A stretch of DNA of 64,000 bases, taken from NCBI RefSeq assembly GCF_016313185.1, contig NZ_CP066218.1:4526001-4590000 (forward strand). The letters are read 5' to 3'. The notes under the pieces were generated by a model. That model did not search any database, had not been told where the DNA came from, and saw only the letters and a program-made list of their open reading frames with translations. Of this stretch, positions 1 through 7,481 are shown one piece after another (within the stretch, counting starts at the first letter, position 1; each line of letters starts with the position of its first letter). Source of the DNA: Mycolicibacterium baixiangningiae (GTDB lineage: Bacteria; Actinomycetota; Actinomycetes; Mycobacteriales; Mycobacteriaceae). Made by a program: the position numbers and the translations under genes.

Positions 1-15
1 CAGCTGCCGTCGAAA

Positions 16-27
16 TGGTCTATACCA
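16..27. promoter_or_regulatory. PhnF-type operator (left edge)
   Basis: The sequence TGGTCTATACCA is the exact reverse complement of the inverted repeat at 1226-1237. It lies just past the 3' end of the FAD oxidoreductase gene. It therefore probably controls a gene or operon beginning left of the window, plausibly a phosphonate transporter. That is inference, because the target gene is not in the window. Confidence 0.7.
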
Positions 28-34
28 ATTCGAT

Positions 35-1150
35 TCACAGGCCGGCGAGGTCGGCGGTCTGTTCGGCGATCGCCGGGCCCAGCGTCATCCCGCGCCCGCC
101 CGGACCGGTGACCACGTGGATACCGGGGGCCGGCGATCTGCGGCACACCAGCTCGTCCGGGTCGACACACTGGCTGTAGACCCCCGCCCACCGCCGCTCG
201 ACGGGCGGAAGCGCGCGGCCCAGCAGCTCCTCGACGAGTCCGGTGAGGTACGCGTACGGATCCTCGGACACGTCGAAGGTGAACGGTTCGGCGTACTCGT
301 GGGTGTCGCCGATCGTGAGCCCGCCGTGCAGCCGCTGGACACACAGCAGCTGCATGCGATGCCGTTCGGCGACCATGTCCTGCGGTTGGGTCCTCGCGAG
401 GTCCTCGGCCGCCGCGCCCGCGAAACCCGGGTAGTACCGCATGCTGTCACCGTCGGCGATCGCCGTGGTGAGGCGTTCGCCGAGCGGCGCCGTCTGCATC
501 ATCTGCAGCCGCACCCGGCGGACCGGGAGCTCACCTGCGAGCTCGCGAACCAGCCCACCGTGCGCCGCGCCGGCACAGACGATGACGAGGTCGCCGTCGT
601 GCCGTCGCCCGTGGTCGTCACGCACGCCGAGACCCTCCACCGCACGCGCTTCGGTCGCCGGCAGGAAGGTGTAGCGGCCCGTCGCGGCCAGGTACCCGCG
701 GATCGCCGGGAGCGCCTGCCGGGATTCCACCGCGGCGTCGCGCGAACAGTACAGCGCGGCAAGGAATTTCCCGCGTAGCGCCGGGTTGAGGGTGCGGACG
801 CGGTCGGCATCGACGACGGTGAAACCGCGGGCGGCCGCGTCGGGGCGCCCGGCGGCCTCTTCGGCCACCGCCACCTCGGCCGGGGTGCGAAGCAGGGTCA
901 GCGATCCGGTGGCGCGGAATCCGATGCCGGGTACGGCCCGGCCGAGTTCCTCCCACAGCTCCCTGGCGCGCAACGCGGCGTCGAGTTCCCCGCTCGTCCG
1001 CCCGGAGACCCAGACGAGCCCGAAGTTGCGCACGGTCGCACCGCGCGCTTCCCGTTCACGTTCCAGGTGGACGACCCGATGTCCGTGGCGTACCGCTTCC
1101 ACGGCGTGCGCGGTGCCCAGAATTCCACCGCCGACGATGATGATGCGCAT
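35..1150 (-). CDS. FAD-dependent oxidoreductase of phosphonate catabolism (TIGR03364-like)
   Basis: This is a 371-residue flavoprotein of the DAO/glycine-oxidase fold. The Rossmann motif GGGILG near residue 7 binds the ADP part of FAD, and VTGPGGRGMTLGPA near the C-terminus closes the FAD site. ATG 1150 is chosen because GGGAGGG precedes it and FAD folds start with a short strand such as MRIIIVG; longer upstream reading would add an arginine-rich tail. TIGR03364-type oxidoreductases are typically found beside PhnZ-like HD oxygenases and are thought to oxidise aminophosphonate-type amines. That context holds here: the gene is divergent from the HD gene and shares its operator. The exact substrate is inferred only as an aminophosphonate or N-methylated derivative. 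Confidence 0.85.
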   Translation of the reverse strand: MRIIIVGGGILGTAHAVEAVRHGHRVVHLEREREARGATVRNFGLVWVSGRTSGELDAALRARELWEELGRAVPGIGFRATGSLTLLRTPAEVAVAEEAAGRPDAAARGFTVVDADRVRTLNPALRGKFLAALYCSRDAAVESRQALPAIRGYLAATGRYTFLPATEARAVEGLGVRDDHGRRHDGDLVIVCAGAAHGGLVRELAGELPVRRVRLQMMQTAPLGERLTTAIADGDSMRYYPGFAGAAAEDLARTQPQDMVAERHRMQLLCVQRLHGGLTIGDTHEYAEPFTFDVSEDPYAYLTGLVEELLGRALPPVERRWAGVYSQCVDPDELVCRRSPAPGIHVVTGPGGRGMTLGPAIAEQTADLAGL

Positions 1151-1223
1151 GGGCGCACCCTCCCGTCGTCCGGCGACCGGGCGCCGAAGCCGAGGTGGTC
1201 GACAGGCGAACGCCGAGTGAACC

Positions 1224-1239
1224 ATTGGTATAGACCAAT
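1224..1239. promoter_or_regulatory. phnF operator: PhnF-type operator between divergent phosphonate genes
   Basis: Perfect 6-bp arms ATTGGT and ACCAAT flank ATAG. The core TGGTATAGACCA is, as I recall, the site reported for PhnF of M. smegmatis. It sits in the 107-bp divergent intergenic region, immediately upstream of the -10 box of the HD gene, where a bound repressor would block transcription. Confidence 0.8.
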
Positions 1240-1245
1240 CGCTGT

Positions 1246-1251
1246 TACGCT
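1246..1251 (+). promoter_or_regulatory. -10 box of leaderless HD oxygenase transcript
   Basis: TACGCT fits TAnnnT and lies six bases before GTG 1258. Initiation about seven bases downstream would fall on the start codon, giving a leaderless mRNA. The operator occupies the region just upstream. Confidence 0.5.
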
Positions 1252-1257
1252 GACTGC

Positions 1258-1788
1258 GTGTCGATCCGTGAGCAGACGATCACCGTTCTGGAGTCCCTGC
1301 GCGGAGTGTGGGACGAATTGGCCGTCGACGAACTCGACCACGCGCTGCAGTCGGCCGCGCGCGCTCTCGACGACGGAGCCGACGACGAACTCGTGCTGGC
1401 CGCCGCACTGCACGACATCGGGCACAGCCCTTTGCTCGCAGCCCATTCCGAGGCACACGACAGGGTCGCCCACGATTGGCTCACACCCCGCTTCGGCGTG
1501 CGCGTCGGATGGCTGGCCGGTGCTCATGTCGCCGCCAAGCGCTATCTCGCAGCGACCGATCCCGCCTACGCGGGCGCCCTGTCCGACGTCTCGATCGTGT
1601 CGCTGCGCCTGCAGGGCGGCGCAGCGGTCGACCAGGATCTGGCCGGCCATCCATGGTGGCCGGATGCATTGCGGCTGAGGAGATTCGACGATGCCGCCAA
1701 GGATCCGGCTGCGCGGGGCGCCGACATCGAGACCGTGGTCGCCGTGGCCGAACGCGTCGCGGCCGCACAGACGACACGGCGCGCGTGA
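1258..1788 (+). CDS. PhnZ-like HD-domain mixed-valence di-iron oxygenase
   Basis: This 176-residue protein matches PhnZ/TIGR03276. By alignment from memory, the metal ligands are H28, H52-D53, H67, H90 and D144, and the phosphonate-binding segment HVAAKRYL is at 90-97. PhnZ and TmpB oxidatively cleave the C-P bond of 1-hydroxy-aminoethylphosphonates, releasing phosphate and a carboxylic acid. The lid residues equivalent to PhnZ Tyr24 and Glu27, which recognise the amino group, appear here as Trp18 and Leu21, so the substrate may differ. GTG 1258 is the start because the -10 box ends six bases upstream. The stop overlaps the regulator's ATG by one base. Confidence 0.88.
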   Translation: MSIREQTITVLESLRGVWDELAVDELDHALQSAARALDDGADDELVLAAALHDIGHSPLLAAHSEAHDRVAHDWLTPRFGVRVGWLAGAHVAAKRYLAATDPAYAGALSDVSIVSLRLQGGAAVDQDLAGHPWWPDALRLRRFDDAAKDPAARGADIETVVAVAERVAAAQTTRRA

Positions 1789-2498
1789 TGGCGGAGGTGA
1801 TCCGCGCGCCGAAGTCTCACCGGGTCCGCACCGAACTCGACGATCTGCTCGGCGGGCTCGACATCGGCGATCCCGTTCCCGCCGAACGTGAACTGGCGGT
1901 TCGCTTCGGAGTTGCCAGGGAGACGGTGCGACAGGCGTTGCACGAACTGCTCGTCGAAGGCCGCATCGAACGCCGCGGTCGCGGCACCGTGGTGTCGACA
2001 CCCAAACTCGTGCAGCCACTTTCGCTGAAGTCCTACACCGAGGGCGCCGAGCGGATGGGCCGCACCCCCGGCCGCATCCCGGTGTCCTGGGTGGACATCC
2101 GCGCGGACACCGAGACGGCCGCCGCGCTCGGAGTGCAGCGCGGCGCCAAGGTGATGGCACTCGAACGTGTGCTGCTCGCCGACGGCGACCGGATCGGCCT
2201 GGAGAGTACCTACCTGACCGTGCGGCGGTTCGGCTGGCTGCGCGAGTCGTTCGATCCGGCCACGTCGCTCTACACCGCGATCCGCGCGTCCGGCGTCGAA
2301 TTCGGCGCCGCACTCGAACGGATCGAGACCGCGCTGCCGTCCCCGCGTGAGGCGGCTCTGCTCGGCACCACCACCGCCATGCCGGTGCTGCTGCTCAACC
2401 GGCGCACGGTCGACACCGACGACCACCCGATCGAGTTGGTGCGGGCGCTCTACCGCGGCGATCGGGTGGCCTTCGAGGCGCTGCTCGTCGACCGGTGA
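1788..2498 (+). CDS. phnF: GntR/HutC-family repressor, PhnF-like
   Basis: This is a 236-residue GntR regulator with a winged helix (residues ~10-70; DPVPAERELAVRFGVARETVRQAL carries the recognition helix) followed by a UTRA ligand-binding domain (~90-230). The start overlaps the HD gene stop as TGATG, so the two are co-transcribed. Two copies of the known PhnF inverted repeat flank the FAD gene, so the simplest reading is local autoregulation plus control of an off-window operon. HutC/UTRA members usually bind small effectors; here a phosphonate or phosphate signal is inferred. A longer reading frame upstream is arginine-rich and is a shadow of the HD gene. Confidence 0.85.
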   Translation: MAEVIRAPKSHRVRTELDDLLGGLDIGDPVPAERELAVRFGVARETVRQALHELLVEGRIERRGRGTVVSTPKLVQPLSLKSYTEGAERMGRTPGRIPVSWVDIRADTETAAALGVQRGAKVMALERVLLADGDRIGLESTYLTVRRFGWLRESFDPATSLYTAIRASGVEFGAALERIETALPSPREAALLGTTTAMPVLLLNRRTVDTDDHPIELVRALYRGDRVAFEALLVDR

Positions 2499-2501
2499 GG
2501 G

Positions 2502-3326
2502 TCAGGAGCGGATGAACTCCAGCAGATCGGCATTGATGGTGTCGGCCTGGGTGGTTGGCATACCGTGCGGGAAGCCGGGGTAGGTCTTGAGCGTGCCGTT
2601 CGACAACAGGTCAGCCGACAGCGGCCCGGAATCCGCGTACGGGACGATCTGGTCGTCGTCGCCGTGCATCACCAGCACCGGGATGCTGATCGCGCGCAGG
2701 TCCTCGGTGAAGTCGGTCTGCGAGAACGCGACGATCCCGTCGTAGTGCGCCTTGGCGCCGCCCATCATCCCCTGACGCCACCAGTTGGCGATGATCGCCT
2801 CCGAGGGTTCCGCACCGGGACGGTTGTAGCCGTAGAACGGTCCGGAGGGCAGTGCCCGGTAGAACTCCGAACGGTTGGCCGCCAACTGCGCCTGCAGATC
2901 GTCGAACACCTCCTTGGGCAGACCGCCGGGATTGTCCTCCGTTTTGACCATCAGCGGCGGTACGGCGCTGATCAGCGCGGCCTTGGCGGCCCGGCTCTCG
3001 CCGTGGCGCGCGAGGTAGTGCGCCACTTCCCCACCGCCCGTCGAGTGGCCGACGTGGACGGCGTCGCGGAGGTCCAGATGCTTGACGACGGCCGCGAGAT
3101 CGTCGGCGTAGTGGTCCATGTCGTGGCCGTCGGCGGTCTGGGTGGAGCGGCCGTGCCCTCTGCGGTCGTGTGCGACGACGCGGTATCCCTGGGACAGGAA
3201 GAACAGCATCTGGGTGTCCCAGTCGTCCGCGGACAGCGGCCAGCCGTGGCTGAACACGATCGGCTGACCCGAACCCCAGTCCTTGAAGAATATGTCGACG
3301 CCGTCGTCGGTGGTGATGGTGGGCAT
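2502..3326 (-). CDS. Alpha/beta hydrolase (non-haem chloroperoxidase/esterase family)
   Basis: This 274-residue hydrolase has the family's usual length. The nucleophile elbow GHSTGG places Ser95, HGDDDQIVP supplies Asp224/225, and His254 in FPHG completes the triad. The oxyanion segment [11 protein letters not shown] lies near residue 26. Members are cofactor-free (per)hydrolases or esterases with broad acyl specificity, so no natural substrate can be assigned. It is probably cytoplasmic, as no signal peptide is seen. It converges on the GntR gene with a three-base gap, and no terminator hairpin is evident. Confidence 0.88.
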   Translation of the reverse strand: MPTITTDDGVDIFFKDWGSGQPIVFSHGWPLSADDWDTQMLFFLSQGYRVVAHDRRGHGRSTQTADGHDMDHYADDLAAVVKHLDLRDAVHVGHSTGGGEVAHYLARHGESRAAKAALISAVPPLMVKTEDNPGGLPKEVFDDLQAQLAANRSEFYRALPSGPFYGYNRPGAEPSEAIIANWWRQGMMGGAKAHYDGIVAFSQTDFTEDLRAISIPVLVMHGDDDQIVPYADSGPLSADLLSNGTLKTYPGFPHGMPTTQADTINADLLEFIRS

Positions 3327-3455
3327 TGCTTTCTCCTTGCTGAGGTGACGGCTGGGCCGTCGGTGTGCGCGCGGCCGTCAGCGGCAACGTCGCCGCTCCG
3401 GAACCTAGTCCCAATCTCGTTACAGTGCCCATGCAACCGGCAAGGGAGAGCAGAC

Positions 3456-3773
3456 GTGGAACCGATCGAGATCAACGCGGGCGCGTGGTATCTGCGGGCG
3501 TTGCGCGCCGACGCCCTGATGGACGACCGTCCGGGGCTCGGCGACCTCGGCGAGACGGACCCGGACTACGTGACCCGAACCGCGGGCGAGTGGGCGGGCG
3601 ACACCCGATACACGTGGGCGGTGTGCGAACCGACGACGGGAGAACTGCTCGCCGAGGTCGCGCTGCGGCCGGCCACCGGAGAGGTGTCGTCGCGGGCCCG
3701 CGCGGGGCACGACGCGGCAGCCGACGCCGCGGTCGCGGCCGTGCGCCGTTTCGCCGACGCACTCGACATCTGA
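3456..3773 (+). CDS. Small conserved mycobacterial protein, possibly GNAT-fold relic
   Basis: This 105-residue acidic protein has no clear family. GTG 3456 is chosen because GGGAGAG lies six bases upstream. The segment DTRYTWAVCEPTTGELLAEV (residues ~45-65) resembles the beta2-beta3 hairpin of GNAT acetyltransferases, where a substrate side chain is described next, but the acetyl-CoA loop (Q/RxxGxG/A) is missing. It could be a truncated acetyltransferase or a stand-alone domain. It stands alone between convergent or divergent neighbours. Codon use (strong GC at third positions) supports it being real. Confidence 0.65.
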   Translation: MEPIEINAGAWYLRALRADALMDDRPGLGDLGETDPDYVTRTAGEWAGDTRYTWAVCEPTTGELLAEVALRPATGEVSSRARAGHDAAADAAVAAVRRFADALDI

Positions 3774-3800
3774 GCGGTGCCGGACGTGTGATGCCGTGCG

Positions 3801-4346
3801 TCAGGCTTCGTCCACGTCCACCCCGGTCGCGAGGTCCCCACACTCCACGGCGACGACGTCGTCGCGCTGCCGGAGAAACCACCGCGCGCCTTCGTCACCG
3901 TCGAGGGACGCGAGCAGAGCCGGCCAGTGCCGTTTCGCCACTACCACCGGGTGGCCGGGCTGCCCCCGAAAGACCGCCCGGGCCACACCGCTGGGCGCGG
4001 TACGCGCTGCCCCCAGGACGCGGCGCACCACATCGGCCCCCACATCAGGGGTGTCCACGGTGTGCAACACGGCGGCGTCGGCATCCGGAATCGCCGCGAT
4101 GCCCGCGCGCACCGATGCGCTCAGGCCGTCGCTCCAGTCCGAGGCGACCACAGCCCGCGCCGGCCGCGGCACGTCCACCAGCGCCGCGCCGAGCACCACC
4201 ACCACGTCGACGCAACCGCCCCCGTGCAACGCCTCCACCGCGATCCGAAGCCAATCGCCCTCGTGAGAAAGAACTTTCGGCATGCCGTATCGCATCCCCG
4301 CCCCGGCCGCGAGTAGTACACCGGCCGGCGACCAGGTTTCCGACAT
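3801..4346 (-). CDS. MobA/MocA-like molybdenum-cofactor nucleotidyltransferase
   Basis: This 181-residue protein starts with the nucleotide-binding signature LLAAGAGMRYGMPK (residues ~10-24), typical of MobA-like NTP transferases that transfer CMP or GMP to molybdopterin. HTVDTPDVGADVV (near 110) is the metal-binding Asp motif and GQPGHPVVV is the second conserved loop. ATG 4346 directly precedes the first beta strand; the upstream extension is arginine-rich and not conserved-looking. The length fits MocA-type proteins (about 190). No molybdoenzyme gene lies nearby, so the partner is unknown. Confidence 0.8.
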   Translation of the reverse strand: MSETWSPAGVLLAAGAGMRYGMPKVLSHEGDWLRIAVEALHGGGCVDVVVVLGAALVDVPRPARAVVASDWSDGLSASVRAGIAAIPDADAAVLHTVDTPDVGADVVRRVLGAARTAPSGVARAVFRGQPGHPVVVAKRHWPALLASLDGDEGARWFLRQRDDVVAVECGDLATGVDVDEA

Positions 4347-4592
4347 ACCCAACAGTGTCACCCGCCCGCATACCGGCCGGTGAGGCCTTGATGAGAAAAT
4401 TGCGGCCCGCTGTCCAACCCGCGGCAGGCGGCGTAGTCTTCGAACAAGGTTGAGCTGACAGCCTGCTTGCAAACGTCATCGACGTAGGAGCGGGGGCCCG
4501 ACATCCGGCCCACGCACCGAAGGTTTTGAGAACGCAGGGCCTGTTTCACTGACGTGAGCCACAGTACGAATCTTTCGACTGATGGAGTCACA

Positions 4593-5033
4593 ATGTCCCT
4601 TTCTTCCCAGCCGGCTTCCCACCGCGAAGCGGCCACCCACCCCGGCTCGACGATCTGCCACACCGCCCGGTTCGCGGCGGCAACGCCGCAGCCGTCGACG
4701 ACCGTCGTCACCGCCCACGGCGACCTCGACGCCGCCAACGCCCAGCACTTGGTGGACTTCACGTTGCAGCACGCCGAACGCGCGCTGGTCCTCGACCTCT
4801 CGGGCGTCGCATTCTTCGGCACCGCAGGCTTTTCCGCCTTGCACACCCTCAACGTCCGCTGCGCAAGTGCGAACATCGGCTGGGTTCTGGTGCCCAGTGC
4901 GGCCGTCAGCCGGCTCCTGCGGATCTGCGATCCGGACGCCACACTGCCCTGGTCGGACACCGTCCAGTCGGCGCTTTCAGCCCTGCCGGGTGAAGCGCGT
5001 CCGCTACTGCAACTGGTCGCGAAGCCGAGTTAG
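4593..5033 (+). CDS. STAS-domain anti-sigma factor antagonist
   Basis: This 146-residue protein has a STAS fold over residues ~35-125. The strand-loop VLDLSGVAFFGTAGFSAL carries the site where SpoIIAA has the phosphorylated DSSG serine; here it reads GTAG, so the usual serine is alanine (Ala78) preceded by Thr77. Cys90 and Cys112 recall redox-controlled RsfA of M. tuberculosis. ATG 4593 is chosen because GGAG lies seven bases upstream; GTG 4554 is possible. The gene converges on sigF and overlaps its 3' end by 30 bases. An UsfX-sequestering role is inferred from location and family. Confidence 0.85.
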   Translation: MSLSSQPASHREAATHPGSTICHTARFAAATPQPSTTVVTAHGDLDAANAQHLVDFTLQHAERALVLDLSGVAFFGTAGFSALHTLNVRCASANIGWVLVPSAAVSRLLRICDPDATLPWSDTVQSALSALPGEARPLLQLVAKPS

Positions 5034-5795
5034 CGATTTGGCCAGCAGCCGCGACACGTGCATCTGTGAGATGCCTACGCGTTCGGCGATCTGGGTCTGG
5101 GTGAGGTTCTCGAAGAACCGCAGCAGCAGCACCATGCGTTCGCGTTCCGGAAGCGCCGCCAGCAGGGGCCGCAGCGCCTCACGGTTCTCGATCTGGTCGA
5201 GTCCCAGATCGACGTCGCCGAGCGTGTCGGCGATCGCGGGTGCTTCCTCGGTTCCGCTGTTCCCGCCGCTGTCTATGGACAGCGTGTTGTAGGAGCTCCC
5301 GGCGACCAGGCCCTCGACCACCTCGTCGCGGTCCATGCCGAGTTCCTCGGCGAGCTCGCTGGCCGTCGGCGCGCGGCCCAGCCGTTGTGACAATTCGGCG
5401 GTGGCCGCACCCAACCGCAGGTGCAGTTCCTTGAGCCGGCGGGGCACCTTGACCGACCAGCTGTTGTCCCGGAAGTGGCGGCGGACCTCACCCATGATCG
5501 TGGGCACGGCGAAGGACACGAAGTCCGATCCGGCGTCGACGTTGAAGCGGATCACCGCGTTGACCAGACCGACACGGGCGACCTGCACGAGGTCGTCCCG
5601 CGGTTCCCCGCGGCCGTCGAAACGGCGCGCGATGTGATCAGCCAGAGGCAGGCAGCGCTCAACGATCCGGTCGCGCTGGCGCTGGAACGTCGGCGTATCC
5701 GGGGTGAGCTGCTGGAGCTCCCGGAACATGGCGGCCACGTCCGAGTACTCAGAGTTCTGTCGTGGCGACGAACCCTGTGCCGACGATGGCGTCAC
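5004..5795 (-). CDS. sigF: RNA polymerase sigma factor SigF (stress sigma, SigB/SigF group)
   Basis: This 263-residue group-3 sigma factor has region 2 (~40-115; DDLVQVARVGLVNAVIRF and FVSFAVPTIMGEVRRHFRD), region 3 (~125-190) and region 4 (~210-260; LTQTQIAERVGISQMHVSRLL is the -35 helix-turn-helix). SigF controls the mycobacterial general stress, stationary-phase and pigment response and recognises GTTT-N15-17-GGGTA promoters. Its start overlaps the usfX stop by four bases (ATGA), so both are made from one operon and can be inactivated by partner switching. Confidence 0.96.
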   Translation of the reverse strand: MTPSSAQGSSPRQNSEYSDVAAMFRELQQLTPDTPTFQRQRDRIVERCLPLADHIARRFDGRGEPRDDLVQVARVGLVNAVIRFNVDAGSDFVSFAVPTIMGEVRRHFRDNSWSVKVPRRLKELHLRLGAATAELSQRLGRAPTASELAEELGMDRDEVVEGLVAGSSYNTLSIDSGGNSGTEEAPAIADTLGDVDLGLDQIENREALRPLLAALPERERMVLLLRFFENLTQTQIAERVGISQMHVSRLLAKSLTRLRDQLQ

Positions 5796-6226
5796 CGCAA
5801 CGAACTCGCTCGTCTCGTCGTCATCGAGATGCCGAATACCTGACCGTCTTCGTGGCTCTGGCCGTTGGAGAAGGTGCGCACCTCGTCGGTCAGCGAGCTC
5901 AGCACGTGCCAGCTGAAGCTGCCCGGCGCAAGGATGTCGGTGTTCTGACAGGTGGTCGACGCGTCCACTACGACCTCAGACTCCTTGGGGTGCACCACGA
6001 CGACGAGCGTCGACTTGGGGACCGCCGAGCGGATCAGCCGGGTGCAGGCTTCGTCGACCGCGAGCCGCAGATCCGAGACCGCGTCGAAGTCGAGATCCTC
6101 AAAGGTGCCCACCGCGGCGACGAGCGTGCGCAACACCGCGAGGTTCTCCAGCGTCGCCGCAACACGCAGCTCCACCGAACGGTCGGCGCTGGCCTGCCCG
6201 TTGTGCTGATTCTCGACCTCGGCCAT
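5792..6226 (-). CDS. usfX: Anti-sigma F factor UsfX/RsbW
   Basis: This 144-residue GHKL-type anti-sigma factor binds SigF and keeps it from core polymerase. The N-box segment LRLAVDEACTRLI is centred near residue 65; the G-box glycines are poorly preserved, as in M. tuberculosis UsfX. ATG 6226 is chosen because GGGAGG lies six bases upstream; the longer reading frame crosses the promoter. It is co-transcribed and translationally coupled with sigF. A GGGTA-type promoter upstream implies autoregulation by SigF. Confidence 0.92.
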   Translation of the reverse strand: MAEVENQHNGQASADRSVELRVAATLENLAVLRTLVAAVGTFEDLDFDAVSDLRLAVDEACTRLIRSAVPKSTLVVVVHPKESEVVVDASTTCQNTDILAPGSFSWHVLSSLTDEVRTFSNGQSHEDGQVFGISMTTRRASSLR

Positions 6227-6255
6227 CTGACCTCCCGGCAATATCGAAGCGAGAG

Positions 6256-6281
6256 TACCCCAGCCCGTTCGGCGGCTAGCC
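6256..6281 (-). promoter_or_regulatory. Candidate SigF promoter of usfX-sigF
   Basis: On the minus strand GGCTA, 16 bases, then GGGTAC lies 30-55 bases before usfX ATG. The -10 is a perfect SigF match and the -35 matches GGTTT at three of five bases. Autoregulation of usfX-sigF is established in mycobacteria. Confidence 0.6.
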
Positions 6282-6330
6282 ATCGGCGCTCGGGGCAGTC
6301 GCAGGTACGTATGTGTGACGGCATATTCCT

Positions 6331-6345
6331 CCGGGTAATACCCGG
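6331..6345. repeat. 15-bp palindrome with GGGTA on both strands
   Basis: CCGGGTA-A-TACCCGG is a perfect inverted repeat upstream of usfX. Each arm contains the SigF -10 sequence, but no good GTTT lies 16 bases away on either strand, so it may instead be a regulator site in the usfX promoter region. Confidence 0.45.
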
Positions 6346-6497
6346 TCATGGAGCAGATCGGCAGCACCGCCGGATGATCGTTCTCGTGCGCGCCCCAACC
6401 TCGTGCTCACCATGGTCTGCCTTCCATACCCCGGCTACCGCCGGTGCCAAACACCCGAGCCCGAGGTAGGTCAGGCCGGCGCCGATCACCCCGGCCC

Positions 6498-7481
6498 TCA
6501 CACGCGCTCAATCAGCAGCGCGTCCACCGCCTCGAGCACGTCGGACACGGTGAGCCGCAACAACCCCGGGTCGGGGCGGTCGCCGTGCGGATCGCCTTCG
6601 CCGCCGGACCACAGGGCGACGTGGGGGCCGGTGCCGCGCGGACCCCACCGGCTCGGCGGGGTGGGCCCGAACATCAGCACCGATGGTGCGCCGGTGGCGG
6701 TGGCGATGTGGCCGACGCCGGTGTCACCGCAGACCAGCAGCCGGCAGTCACTGATGAGCGCGACCAGCCCCAGCAATCCGAGTGTGCCGGCCAGTACCGC
6801 ACCGCCGGGGAGCCCGGCCTCGGCGGCCACCGTCCGGGCCAGGTCCAGCTCGTGGGAGTCGCCGGTGATCACCACCTCGTGTCCGTCGGCGTGCAGTGCG
6901 GCGGCAACGGCGGCGAACCGTTCGGGCGGCCAGCGGCGCGCGGGGAACGCGGCACCGGGGTGGACGACAACGACGCCGGCGCGATCGGGATAGCCGTTCG
7001 GACGCGGAATCGTCAGATCATCCGCAGCACTGGGTATCCCGGCCCACGCGAGCAGCCCGCACCAGCGGTCGACCTCATGGATGCCACTCGGCCAGGCCGG
7101 CCCCTGCAGTCCGGGGAATGTGTCATGGCGGTGGGTGAGGATCGACCGCGGACCGAGGGCGAGCAGGTCGCTGATGCTCTGCGGGCCGCTGCCGTGCAGG
7201 TTGACCGCCAGCGCCGGTGTGGTGCGCAGCGGGTGCAGCCGGCCCAGCCCGGGGGTCGGTTCGACCGCGTCGACCGCGCCGATGAGCGTCGCCAGCCCGC
7301 AGAACCGTTCCGGGGTGGCCAGCACGATGTGCGCGTCCGGATTTGCCCGGCGCAGCCCCCGCAGCGCGGGCACGCCGGTGAGCAGATCGCCGAGCCCGAG
7401 CGCACGCAGCACCAGGATGGTGTCGCTCACGGCGGTGTGACTCAAGGCGGTGTCACTCAAGGCGGTGTCACTCAAGGCCAT
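6498..7481 (-). CDS. GT9 heptosyltransferase-like glycosyltransferase
   Basis: This 327-residue protein has the GT9 (ADP-heptose transferase) double Rossmann fold. VLRALGLGDLLTGVPALRGL (after the N-terminal repeats) is the acceptor-domain signature. VVVVHPGAAFPARRWPPERF and LVCGDTGVGHIATATGAPSVLMFGPT are the donor-domain signatures. GT9 enzymes transfer heptose to lipid A core in Gram-negatives; in a mycobacterium the acceptor is unknown. ATG 7481 overlaps the end of the SDR gene by 10 bases. The first 20 residues are four imperfect copies of ALSDT. It is the last gene of the island operon. Confidence 0.85.
   Translation of the reverse strand: MALSDTALSDTALSHTAVSDTILVLRALGLGDLLTGVPALRGLRRANPDAHIVLATPERFCGLATLIGAVDAVEPTPGLGRLHPLRTTPALAVNLHGSGPQSISDLLALGPRSILTHRHDTFPGLQGPAWPSGIHEVDRWCGLLAWAGIPSAADDLTIPRPNGYPDRAGVVVVHPGAAFPARRWPPERFAAVAAALHADGHEVVITGDSHELDLARTVAAEAGLPGGAVLAGTLGLLGLVALISDCRLLVCGDTGVGHIATATGAPSVLMFGPTPPSRWGPRGTGPHVALWSGGEGDPHGDRPDPGLLRLTVSDVLEAVDALLIERV
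7421..7480 (-). repeat. Four 15-bp tandem repeats at GT9 N-terminus
   Basis: Four adjacent copies of TGTCACTCAAGGCGG-like units, encoding ALSDT, ALSDT, ALSHT and AVSDT on the minus strand. The outermost copies have diverged most. The array also overlaps the last codons of the upstream SDR gene. Confidence 0.85.

Noticed and set aside
898-2313. 471-residue antisense frame over the HD and GntR genes
   Set aside because: Arginine-rich composition and no motifs; typical shadow in high-GC DNA.
6331-6345. GGGTA palindrome as a second SigF promoter
   Set aside because: No GTTT-like element lies about 16 bases upstream on either strand (best is GTGT on the plus strand), so it is listed only as a repeat.
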